A stretch of DNA of 38,273 nucleotides. Origin: Verrucomicrobiia bacterium (GTDB lineage: Bacteria; Verrucomicrobiota; Verrucomicrobiia; Limisphaerales; UBA11358). Below the pieces are notes generated by a model. That model had not been told where the DNA came from, did no database searches, and saw only the letters and a list, made by a program, of their open reading frames with translations. Where the stretch lies: positions 1 to 38,273 of the forward strand of contig JANWKE010000127.1 in NCBI GenBank assembly GCA_025451535.1. Direction: 5' to 3'. This document shows positions 26,687-34,576 of this stretch, piece after piece; position 1 is the first letter of the stretch; every line of letters begins with the position of its first letter. The position numbers were made by a program, and so were the translations under genes.

Positions 26687-26764
26687 GGTTACGTCACTGC
26701 TTAAATTGTTAAACCGCCAATTCGGCGTTTCCTGCTGATAAAATACACCGAATTTCCATTCACG

Positions 26765-27637
26765 TCACTTGTATATCGGCTCGCCGGAGTTTTTCGTCAA
26801 GGCGTGGTATTCGGTGACCAGCTTGCGCGTGATCGGTCCCGGTTTGCCCGTGCCAATCACCCGGCCGTCAATCTTCACCACCGGCACGATTTCGGCGCCG
26901 GTGCCCGTCAGGAAACATTCGTCCGCGTTGAATAAATCGTATCGGGTCAGGTTCGGTTCGGACACCGCCAGACCCTCCTCCTCGGCCAGTTCCATGACCA
27001 CACCGCGCGTGATGCCGTAAAGCGCGCCCGCCGAGAGCGGCGGCGTCAGCAGCTGGCCCTTTTTCACGATGAATAGATTGTCGCCCGTGCATTCGGCCAC
27101 GAAACCTTCCGCGTTCAACATCACCGCCTCCTCGCATCCAGCGTGGTTCGCCTCGATTTTAGCGAGGATGTTGTTGAGGTAATTCAGCGACTTGATGGCC
27201 GGGTTCAGCGCGCTGTGCAGACTGCGCACGGTCGGCACGGTGACGATCTCCATGCCTTTCTGGTACAACGCCGGCGGATAAAGCTGGATTTTGTCCGCGA
27301 TGATGACGACCGAGGGATTTTTGCAGCGGTTCGGATTCAAGCCGAGCGTGCCGATACCGCGCGTCACCACCAGCCGGATGTAACCGTCGCGGATTTTATT
27401 CATCCGGCAGGACTCGACCACCGCGCGCATGATATGGGCGTGCGACATCGGAATGTTGAGCAGGATCGCCTTGGCCGAACAGAACAGCCGGTCAATATGC
27501 TCGCGCAATTTGAACACGCGGCCATGGTAGGCGCGAATGCCTTCAAACACCCCGTCGCCATAAAGCAGGCCGTGGTCGAAGACTGAAATTTTCGCCGCGC
27601 GTTCGTCGTAGTATTTGCCGTCGATAAAAACTTTCAT
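26765..27637 (-). CDS. ilvE: Branched-chain amino acid aminotransferase (class IV)
   Basis: The 290-residue PLP enzyme transfers the amino group between glutamate and branched-chain keto acids. FDHGLLYGDGVFEGIRAY is the typical start of class IV aminotransferases, Lys149 in AIKSLNYLNN binds PLP, and EAVMLNAEGFVAECTGDNLF and GITRGVVMELA form the cofactor phosphate site. D-amino acid aminotransferases share the fold, but the GVFEGIRAY segment favours IlvE. It is the first gene of the minus-strand run ilvE-mcsA-mcsB-clpC. Functional linkage to proteolysis is not obvious, and the 78-base gap could hold a separate promoter. Confidence 0.9.
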   Translation of the reverse strand: MKVFIDGKYYDERAAKISVFDHGLLYGDGVFEGIRAYHGRVFKLREHIDRLFCSAKAILLNIPMSHAHIMRAVVESCRMNKIRDGYIRLVVTRGIGTLGLNPNRCKNPSVVIIADKIQLYPPALYQKGMEIVTVPTVRSLHSALNPAIKSLNYLNNILAKIEANHAGCEEAVMLNAEGFVAECTGDNLFIVKKGQLLTPPLSAGALYGITRGVVMELAEEEGLAVSEPNLTRYDLFNADECFLTGTGAEIVPVVKIDGRVIGTGKPGPITRKLVTEYHALTKNSGEPIYK

Positions 27638-27687
27638 GAACTCGCCACAGGTTACGGGAAAAGGCGGATGGGGGAAAGTGAATTTGC

Positions 27688-27715
27688 GTGACAGCGGGGA
27701 AACAACGATTATAGT
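27688..27715 (+). promoter_or_regulatory. Candidate promoter of the tRNA-Glu gene
   Basis: GTGACA (27688-27693) and TATAGT (27710-27715) are separated by 16 bases and end 13 bases before the tRNA, a normal arrangement for a tRNA promoter. Confidence 0.5.
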
Positions 27716-27728
27716 AGCGCACTCGGAC

Positions 27729-27803
27729 GACCCTATGGTCTAGCGGTTAGGACACCACCCTTTCACGGTGGTAGCCCGGGTTCGATTCCCGGTAGGGTCG
27801 CCA
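27729..27803 (+). tRNA. tRNA-Glu (anticodon UUC), CCA encoded
   Basis: The acceptor stem pairs GACCCTA (27729-27735) with TAGGGTC (27793-27799). A discriminator G and an encoded CCA follow. The anticodon stem CCACC/GGTGG encloses the loop CTTTCAC with anticodon TTC, and the T-arm has GGTTCGATTCC. All arms of the cloverleaf are present. Confidence 0.97.
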
Positions 27804-27842
27804 CTTCAAAATCATCAATAAAATCGATTATTTCCAATGTTA

Positions 27843-28145
27843 TCATGCTGCCCGTCTCCCATTGCATAACGGATTCGCTGACGTGTTGCCATGAGTTGTG
27901 CGTGTTTTGAAGAAGGCTTCCGTTACTGCGTCCACTGGGTCATCATGTTCAGGTTCAGAAAACGCCGACAGCTCATCCAAAAATTCCCGATTCCATCCGG
28001 CGCGAACAATCGCCAGCTTTCTCTGTTCCCAGCGTGCCACTGCAGGCAATGCCCGCGTCGTCTTGTCCGCGTGGACGGGTACCGGGCAAACGCCATCCCG
28101 GCGAGCAACGGGTCTGCCACCACCGCGTTTCGTCGATGGTCTCGA
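27843..28145 (-). pseudogene. Remnant resembling the C-terminus of a phage terminase large subunit
   Basis: The minus-strand frame between a stop at 28146-28148 and the stop at 27843 reads HADKTTRALPAVARWE, then KLAIVRAGWNREFLDELSAF and EPEHDDPVDAVTEAFFKT. This order (DK..RA.P, W...FLDEL.AF, HDD.VDA) is what I know from the nuclease end of large terminase subunits (TIGR01630-type). Only about 85 residues are left, with no start codon of its own, and upstream frames (to about 28300) are broken. It begins 40 bases from the 3' end of tRNA-Glu, a common phage integration site, so a decayed prophage is a reasonable reading. The remaining stretch 28146-28395 shows no gene. Confidence 0.5.
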
Positions 28146-28395
28146 TCAGGCTCCACCCGGGCTGCCCTCTCCGTTGATGGGCAACGTGATGGATGCGAGC
28201 GTCGATGCTGCGGCGGTTCCCCACGTCCACGACATTGCCAGCCAGATATAGCGTGACCCGTCCGGGACCGGGACCGGGACAGTAGCCATTTCATGCGACT
28301 GTCGAAAATGGGTTTTCAGTGTTAAACTTTTTTAGAATTAAAGAACTCTCAACATTTCTTTTGCCAAACCGGACAAGAAATCAGAGTACGGTATT

Positions 28396-29340
28396 ATGAA
28401 AATCAAATCAGCAACGAGAAGGCTGGCGACCGCGCTCGCCATGGCGTGTGGATTGACATTGGCCGGCTGGGCGCAGGCTCAAGACGTCTACTACTGGGAT
28501 AATTTCTATCCACCCTGGCCACCCCACAGTTCGCTGTACCCTAATTGGAACAACTACCCGGCCAACACTTCTGCGGTGAACTTTAACACCATATTTGCCT
28601 TTACCAATGCGGTGTTGGACGAACCGGCGGGCGGCCTGGAAGTAACTTCGACGATTGGTGGTTATGGCAGCGGTTATGCCGACCTGAACTCCGGCACGGG
28701 CGTTACCTTTGCCAACGGTAATTTTGCGCTCGCTACCAACGACACTACTTGCATCTTGGCTTTTACCGTGAATCCGACGCCGGGCATGGCGTCTTCGGGA
28801 ACATCGTTTTATACCAACTACAACTGGATCGGAATACAGTTCTACTTGAACCTCGACAGTGGTCCGTACACCAGTCTGCCTGTCCTTTACGGCGGGTGGA
28901 ACAATCCGGGTAACTCCAACGGCATCGTGTGGGTCGGCAGCAACGTCACGATGACGGTAAATTTGTCATCCTTGCCTAAATTTACGGCCTACACACAGGG
29001 AGGAACGAACCACTTTTACGGTTGCAACCTGGGAGTTAATCCGGCGGTCATATTTAATGACCCGAACGGGAGTTCCGGATTGCCTTACGATATTACGTTT
29101 AACTCCATCACATTTGCCTCGAACCTGACGCCGCCGCCGAACCTGGCCATCAGCCATATCGGCACCGATGTCATCGTCTCCTGGCCCGCCAGCGGCTCCT
29201 ACACCCTGCAACAAAGCGCCAACATGGCGAAATACAGTTGGTCGCCCTGGGGTTTTCCGCCCGCCTCGAATAATGGCATCTACAGCATCACCATCCCGGC
29301 ACCTCCGAACACTTTGTTTTTCCGCCTGAGCAATCCGTAA
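28396..29340 (+). CDS. Secreted protein of unknown function with Verrucomicrobial C-terminal module
   Basis: The 314-residue protein has a clear signal peptide (MKIKSATRRLATALAMACGL, cleavage after AQA near residue 29). The mature part is rich in Asn, Thr, Gly and aromatic residues, with beta-sandwich-like stretches (GGLEVTSTIGG, NWIGIQFYLNLD, NVTMTVNLSSL). The last ~65 residues (ISHIGTDVIVSWPASGSYTL, QQSANMAKYSW, NTLFFRLSNP) are the same kind of terminal module as in the other exported proteins of this window. I do not recognise the central domain. The gene stands alone on the plus strand between the phage remnant and the beta-barrel gene. It is probably extracellular or surface-bound. Confidence 0.75.
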   Translation: MKIKSATRRLATALAMACGLTLAGWAQAQDVYYWDNFYPPWPPHSSLYPNWNNYPANTSAVNFNTIFAFTNAVLDEPAGGLEVTSTIGGYGSGYADLNSGTGVTFANGNFALATNDTTCILAFTVNPTPGMASSGTSFYTNYNWIGIQFYLNLDSGPYTSLPVLYGGWNNPGNSNGIVWVGSNVTMTVNLSSLPKFTAYTQGGTNHFYGCNLGVNPAVIFNDPNGSSGLPYDITFNSITFASNLTPPPNLAISHIGTDVIVSWPASGSYTLQQSANMAKYSWSPWGFPPASNNGIYSITIPAPPNTLFFRLSNP

Positions 29341-29719
29341 CGGTAAATGGCAGATGATAAGTCCGGCGGGTGGCGCTCATGGACCGGGCAGTGCGCGCTG
29401 GAAGCGATAAGGGAAATTATCGGATAAGCCTGCGCGAACACTGCAGAGAATCGCCGGAGGCCGCGAGCCGCGTTTCGCACGTTTCTGCAAAGTGCCCATG
29501 AGCGCGCGGTTTTCGATTGATTGGGTCATGGCTGTTACACCTGGTGCTATTCAATAACACGAAGGGACCGTCAGGTAAGCGTAAAGCCCGCTGGTTGCGC
29601 GGTCCGGCGGAGTGACAATGTTACCATGCACGCCAGGGAGTCCGCAACCAATCGAATTCACGCGAGCATCCCGGAAGCTGATTCAACCTCGCACCGGTTT
29701 GGGTCGCCAGCCTTGCCAA
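29341..29719. other. 379-base gap between convergent genes with a long inverted repeat
   Basis: GCGCTCATGG (29373-29382) and CCATGAGCGC (29496-29505) are inverted with about 113 bases between them. No coding frame or RNA gene is convincing. The region lies between the 3' ends of two convergent genes and may serve termination. Confidence 0.4.
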
Positions 29720-30829
29720 TTAAAACGGCCAGTTGATGCCTACCGTAAAATAGACCTGCCCACCCAGATTGAGTCGCCCGGACCGGCCTTGCCCGCTGAT
29801 GGTGGCATCGCTCATCGGCATGAATTGTGCCCCAGCAAAAATGTCACCATTGTCCGTCACATGACACAACACCGTGGCGTTCACATAGCCGCCATAAACG
29901 AAATCCGTTCCGCCAATCCGCCCCGAATTGGAAGCAGGGCTGACGCCGCTGGCGGTAATCGTCTCGTCAAATTTATAGTCGCCCGACACCACGCCAACGG
30001 CGGGTCCGGCGCCCAGCGAAAGACTGATATGATCGGTCAAATCCCAATACATGGTCGGTCCCAATCGCAGCGTATAGAGCATGACATCCAGTTTTTGTGA
30101 ACCGGTGACCATTCCATTGGGAATGCTGTTCGTGCCACTCGGGGTGATATTGAAGGGGACCTGAATGGTTGGTTCACCGTCGCGATTGAAACCACCTTGA
30201 TAAGGCGCATTCGGCACCACGATGCCGCCGGTGTTGAAGGTATAGGATAACTGGTTGACGGACGCCGGCATGGACTCGTTGTCCGTGATGCTGATGGGCA
30301 ACAAACCAAATCCCAATTCCCAGCCCACGCGGGCGTGTTTCCAATACCAGAGATTACCGCCGTAAGCCATTTCGAATCCCGGGAACACACCTCCGCTCTC
30401 TTTAGCGCTATGGCTGGCGGAGAAGGAGGTGGCTGCGTCCATCGTCAGCGTTGAGCCGCTCACTTGCGATGGATACTTATAACCCCAGTAACCGGTCTGG
30501 CCGAAGGCATTGCCCGTGTTGTCCGTACGCACATAGCCGTTGTCGAAAAGCCCCTGGGACGGGTTGTTCCCGGAAATGCCGAACGTCCCGTTCATGCTGA
30601 AGTTGGCGCTGATGTTCATGCCGACGAGCGCGCCGATGCGGAAATGACGCGTCCAATCATCCGTGTCGGGTGGTATGCGAAGGAAGGCGCTGGTATCCGG
30701 ATTCCCGCCGAACAAGGTCGGCTGGGCTGAGACAACCGGTGCAAAACCCGTCAAGCCTGACAACAGGCAACACGCGAACACGTTTCGAAAACGCGCGTTG
30801 GCGATGAGGCAGCAAGGAAATGCACGCAT
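29720..30829 (-). CDS. Outer-membrane beta-barrel protein
   Basis: The ATG at 30829 gives 369 residues with a signal peptide ending in VVSAQP. This start lies 4 bases after the stop of the preceding gene, so translational coupling is likely; the frame reaches back to 30979. The mature protein shows alternating strands (HFRIGALVGMNISANFSMNG, VGWELGFGLLPISI, YTLRLGPTMYWDLTDHISLS, LNLGGQVYFTVGINWPF) and ends with a terminal Phe, the usual recognition mark for barrel assembly. No plug or TonB box is seen. It resembles OmpW/opacity-type small barrels only in general pattern. The pairing with the repeat protein upstream suggests the two work together at the outer membrane. Confidence 0.8.
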   Translation of the reverse strand: MRAFPCCLIANARFRNVFACCLLSGLTGFAPVVSAQPTLFGGNPDTSAFLRIPPDTDDWTRHFRIGALVGMNISANFSMNGTFGISGNNPSQGLFDNGYVRTDNTGNAFGQTGYWGYKYPSQVSGSTLTMDAATSFSASHSAKESGGVFPGFEMAYGGNLWYWKHARVGWELGFGLLPISITDNESMPASVNQLSYTFNTGGIVVPNAPYQGGFNRDGEPTIQVPFNITPSGTNSIPNGMVTGSQKLDVMLYTLRLGPTMYWDLTDHISLSLGAGPAVGVVSGDYKFDETITASGVSPASNSGRIGGTDFVYGGYVNATVLCHVTDNGDIFAGAQFMPMSDATISGQGRSGRLNLGGQVYFTVGINWPF

Positions 30830-30833
30830 GACG

Positions 30834-32207
30834 TCAGGGGTTTTGAAACACGCGATAAAAGCGCGCAGCGTTGGTCGGCACACTCCGCGTCGCCGGCGGG
30901 CCGTAATCAATCCATTGGGTCCGGTTTGCCGGCGCCACGATCGGCGGTGGCGCAATCGTGGCGTTGGAAAAAGAAACATTGTCGCTGTAAATCACCGTGT
31001 AGGTCTTCCCGGGGGTGGTTGGCCATTCGATCAACATATTGCCATTGGTCAGTTCCACGATGCGGCTGATGTCAAGATTTGTGCTCGTGCCGGTAGCGGA
31101 AGGTGGCGTCCAATCGGATGAGGGCACGGCGAAAGCGCGCAATTGCCCATTGGTAAAAGTAAAGTAGGCACTCGCGGAATACTGCAGCAGCAAATTGACG
31201 CTCTGGTTTGTATTCAGCGCGGCGCTATACACCACGAACGGATTGCCACTGTTGGTGCCGACGGCATTGAATAAGCGATTGGTCAAACCGGCGACGACGA
31301 CGCGCACGGCGGCGGCGTTATTGGTGTCGTTGTTCGTGACGGTAATGGACTGCTCCACCAACCCGTTCTGCGGATTGTAAGTCTCCGGGGAATTAGTAGT
31401 GACGGCCAGGGGACCGGAAAGATAGTTGAGGACCGTAATGTTGGTGGTGGCCGTGTTGTTGGTAATATTGGCGTCCTGCACTGTCGGTGAGCCGACGGAC
31501 GCGGTAAATGGCAGCACGCCTGCGTTGGTCGGTTCGACTGTGAACAGGAAACTCGCGGAGCCACCGTTTGTCAGCGTGCCCAGGCTAAAAGTCGTCTGGT
31601 TGGCCGGGGAAATTGGAATCACGCCCGGCGGCAAGGTATTGGTCAAAATAACATTGGGCGCGTCATTCGGTCCCAGGTTGGTGACCGTGACTCCGTAAGT
31701 CATCAAATCGTTGGTGATGACCGTCTGAAGCGGGCCGGTCATCGTCACGCCGAGATCGGACAGAACCGTCACGTTGGTGGCGTTCACCACCGCATTGGTG
31801 GAAGTGACATAGATTGTCCCGGGGACTGCCACCACAACGGAATTGGTGAACGCGCCGACTGCATTCGGCTGAACGGTCAGGAGGACCTGCACAATACCGC
31901 CGACGCCAACCGGGCCCAACTCAAACAAAACGTTAGTGGTGGTGTTGGTGGCGCCAACCAACTGAGAGGCAGTGGAAGTAATGTATTGAAACGGAGCTGA
32001 AAACGAATTGGTGATCCAAACATCGACAAGCCCTACGCCCGTCAGATTGGTCGCATTGATGGTGTAAGTCAGAGAATTGCTGACCAACAGGGAATTTGCA
32101 GAAGGGACAACCGAAAGGCCAAAGGCCTGTGCGCCAGCCCGCGAACAGGCGACAATCATCGCCAGCGCAAGCAGTCCCGATTTCAGGTAATTAGAGAAAC
32201 CCTTCAC
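30834..32207 (-). CDS. Secreted DUF11-type repeat protein
   Basis: The 457-residue protein starts at GTG 32207 with a signal peptide ending near SRAGAQA. Three to four repeats of about 110 residues of the DUF11 (conserved repeat, CARDB-like) type follow. Typical phrases are SNSLTYTINATNLTGVG, NDLMTYGVTVTNLGPNDAPN and LTNTLPPGVIPIS, with DANITNNTATTNITV as a repeat end. The protein is very rich in Asn and Thr. The C-terminus is the shared module (GKTYTVIYSDNVSF ... AARFYRVFQNP). Such proteins are surface stalks or adhesins. It is followed after 4 bases by the beta-barrel gene, and the two form a likely operon. Confidence 0.82.
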   Translation of the reverse strand: MKGFSNYLKSGLLALAMIVACSRAGAQAFGLSVVPSANSLLVSNSLTYTINATNLTGVGLVDVWITNSFSAPFQYITSTASQLVGATNTTTNVLFELGPVGVGGIVQVLLTVQPNAVGAFTNSVVVAVPGTIYVTSTNAVVNATNVTVLSDLGVTMTGPLQTVITNDLMTYGVTVTNLGPNDAPNVILTNTLPPGVIPISPANQTTFSLGTLTNGGSASFLFTVEPTNAGVLPFTASVGSPTVQDANITNNTATTNITVLNYLSGPLAVTTNSPETYNPQNGLVEQSITVTNNDTNNAAAVRVVVAGLTNRLFNAVGTNSGNPFVVYSAALNTNQSVNLLLQYSASAYFTFTNGQLRAFAVPSSDWTPPSATGTSTNLDISRIVELTNGNMLIEWPTTPGKTYTVIYSDNVSFSNATIAPPPIVAPANRTQWIDYGPPATRSVPTNAARFYRVFQNP

Positions 32208-32623
32208 ATTACAAAAAACCCAAGTCTATAATCACCGGCAGGATGCAAAAGTTTTGCCCTTTTGGCAATCTTTGCCTGGGACTGTGAGTGGTGCCTTTTG
32301 CCACTTTCGGTGGGGCGAGCGTACTCGCGAGCCGTCGCCATTTCGCTTTGACGCGCCAAGGCCGGCCCGTCAATAATTTCGCGTTCCTTTTAGAACTGTC
32401 CACGGAGCTTGAACTACATCGTTGTAGCGCAGGCGTCCTCGCCTGTGGGTTCACACGGCGTCCCGCCGGAGGAAGTTCCTTCAGACAGCGCGACGCTGTT
32501 GGAAGCCGCAGTCGGGACGACTGCGCTACGAACGGGTTCATGGAAAGCCTGGCCCCACCAAACGGTACCGTTAGCCGCGGTTTCCAAATTGACCTTTTTG
32601 TCTTCATCCCAAAGAATCTTTTT
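32208..32623. other. Intergenic region between divergent secreted-protein genes
   Basis: An open frame runs through this stretch into the glycosidase gene, but its residues have no protein-like pattern and it crosses a palindromic repeat. I take the region as non-coding, holding both promoters and the repeat element at 32424-32529. Confidence 0.6.
32424..32529. repeat. GTAGCGC-ended palindromic intergenic element
   Basis: GTAGCGCAGGCGTCC (32424-32438) and GGACGACTGCGCTAC (32515-32529) match as an inverted repeat in 14 of 15 positions. The interior holds further short stems (GGCGTCCCGCCGG). The form is like the element at 17624-17690. Confidence 0.75.
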
Positions 32624-34486
32624 GTGAAATCCCCGTTCCTTCTGCTCCTGACGGTTTTTCTCCTGAATTTCGACGCGGCCCGGGCCGAGGTGCATGTTTG
32701 GGAAAAGGTGGAATTGACCTTCCATGCGCAGAATCATTACGTCAATCCTTACACCAACGTCGAGGTCTGGGTGGATTTGAAAGGCCCCGGTTTCGACAAG
32801 CGTTGCTATGGCTTCTGGGATGGCGGCGATGTTTTCCGCGTACGTGTCCAGGCCACACAACCGGGCGAATGGACCTGGCAGAGCGGGTCGAACCAAAAAG
32901 ACGCCGGCCTGGACCATCAGCACGGCAGTTTCACCGCGGTCGTCTGGTCTGAAACTGAAAAGGAATCCGTGCCCACGCGGCGCGGCATGGTTGAGGCTAC
33001 GCCGAACGGGCATGCGCTTCAGTACGCCGACGGTACACCGTTCATCCTCCTGGGCGACACCTGGTACGCGGCGGCCACGTTCCGGTTCAAATGGTATGAC
33101 GACAACCGGGAACGCTCCATCGGGCCGGATGCCGGGTTCAAGGATTACGTGCGTCTGCGGAAGAGCCAGGGGTTTAACAGTGTGGCCATCATCGCTGCCT
33201 TTCCGAACTGGGCGAACGACTCGGCGTCGTGGGATGTGTGGTACGACAAAAATGCGAACATCGCGGTGCGCTCAGCGTGGGTGGATCAAGGCGACATTGC
33301 CAACCATGTGCCGCGCGACCAGTGGCACGCGAATGACATGTCCAACGAAGGCGGTCGCGCGTTCCTGTTCCCCGGCAAGGTTCCCGGTTACGGAAATGTT
33401 TTCCCGGACGTGGACCGCATCAACCCGGAATATTTCAAATATCTCGACCGGAAAATTGATTACTTGAATGCGCAAGGATTCACCCCGGCCATCGAAGTCG
33501 CCCGGCGCGATGTCACGTCGGCCTGGGCGAAGTTTTACCAGTGGCCGGAGTCGTACAGCCGTTACATTCAATATGTCTGGAGCCGTTACCAGGCGAACAA
33601 TTGCGTGTTCAGCCCCGTGCATTTCGATTACCCGGAGATGACGGCGCCGCCGCAACAACTCAACCAGGCCGCCAATGCTGTCATCGCAAAGTATGGCCGA
33701 CCGCCGTTTGGCACCCTCGTCTCGTGCAACGCGTCGGTGTCCAGCCTGCTGGACTTCGGCGGGTCGGATCAGAACCAATGGCTGACGCTCCATCAAATCG
33801 GAAACCTGCGGGAGCACGATGCCTACTGGTATCTGACCGAGATGTTCAACTCAACCCCGGCACGGCCCGCTCTGAACGGCGAGCCTTATTATTCCGGCAT
33901 CGCCGATAAGAGGTATCCGCTCTACCAATACGGTGCGCCGGGGAACACACCGGACGACGACCGCGACGTGCGCTCGGGCATGTACGGCAGTTTCCTCTCC
34001 GGCGGTCTGGCCGGTCATATTTACGGCTGTGAAGGTATCTGGGGTGCAGACATCGAGACCGGTTCGAATCCTTTCATGTGGCAGGCGTTTCAATGGAGTT
34101 CAGCCAATATGATGAAGTATCTGAAGACCTTCGCGCTGTGTGAGGGAACGCGTTACCAGGATTTGGTCTCCGACGCGAACCTGGCCTCACCGAGCGAGAC
34201 GCATTTGACCAAGGGTTTTGTCGGCTGGGCCTATTGCGCCCGGACACCGGACAAGACTTTCTTTCTCGTCTACTTTGAAAAGGATTGCCCAAACCACAGT
34301 ACAATTCGTGGCGCATCGCCAAATACGACTTACCAGGCGGAATGGTTCGACCCGCGCACCGGTCAATGGTCGAAAGCGGGCACCGGCCGGTTACAGGCCA
34401 ATGTCTGGGGTTGGATTGAATTGCCGAATTTTCCGGCCAACGACGACTGGGGCTTGAAGCTGACCGCCGTCACGAGAGAACACTAA
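32624..34486 (+). CDS. Secreted glycoside hydrolase, DUF5060/DUF4038 (GH140-like) type
   Basis: The GTG at 32624 gives 620 residues and a good signal peptide (VKSPFLLLLTVFLLNF, cleavage after ARA); longer starts would read through a palindromic repeat. Residues about 20-105 form a DUF5060 beta-sandwich (VHVWEKVELTFHAQNHYVNP, EWTWQSGS). Residues about 125-510 are a TIM-barrel of the DUF4038 group (GTPFILLGDTWYAA, LRKSQGFNSVAIIAAFPNW). Glu420 in LNGEPYYSG is the likely catalytic nucleophile by position. A C-terminal collagen-binding-like beta domain follows (TYQAEWFDPRTGQWSKAG, DWGLKL). Relatives act on pectin side chains (apiosidase) and other plant polysaccharides; the exact substrate is unknown. 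The fold assignment is firm. Confidence 0.82.
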   Translation: MKSPFLLLLTVFLLNFDAARAEVHVWEKVELTFHAQNHYVNPYTNVEVWVDLKGPGFDKRCYGFWDGGDVFRVRVQATQPGEWTWQSGSNQKDAGLDHQHGSFTAVVWSETEKESVPTRRGMVEATPNGHALQYADGTPFILLGDTWYAAATFRFKWYDDNRERSIGPDAGFKDYVRLRKSQGFNSVAIIAAFPNWANDSASWDVWYDKNANIAVRSAWVDQGDIANHVPRDQWHANDMSNEGGRAFLFPGKVPGYGNVFPDVDRINPEYFKYLDRKIDYLNAQGFTPAIEVARRDVTSAWAKFYQWPESYSRYIQYVWSRYQANNCVFSPVHFDYPEMTAPPQQLNQAANAVIAKYGRPPFGTLVSCNASVSSLLDFGGSDQNQWLTLHQIGNLREHDAYWYLTEMFNSTPARPALNGEPYYSGIADKRYPLYQYGAPGNTPDDDRDVRSGMYGSFLSGGLAGHIYGCEGIWGADIETGSNPFMWQAFQWSSANMMKYLKTFALCEGTRYQDLVSDANLASPSETHLTKGFVGWAYCARTPDKTFFLVYFEKDCPNHSTIRGASPNTTYQAEWFDPRTGQWSKAGTGRLQANVWGWIELPNFPANDDWGLKLTAVTREH

Positions 34487-34576
34487 TAATGGCGCACACC
34501 CCCATTGCTCTGACCGTGTAACAGCTTCTACCTCATAGAACTGGTAATTTTTTCAGGGAATTGTTAAGTTTTCATC

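Noticed and set aside
26687-26764. CtsR box or CIRCE element before mcsA
   Set aside because: Neither the GGTCAAA direct repeat nor the TTAGCACTC inverted repeat is present; a single GGTCAAA-like half-site near 22453 lies before rmlA and is probably chance.
27891-28256. Plus-strand frames after tRNA-Glu
   Set aside because: They have no protein-like pattern; the minus strand reads better as a terminase remnant.
32288-32623. N-terminal extension of the GH140-like protein
   Set aside because: It runs through the palindromic repeat at 32424-32529 and ends before a proper signal peptide that starts at GTG 32624.
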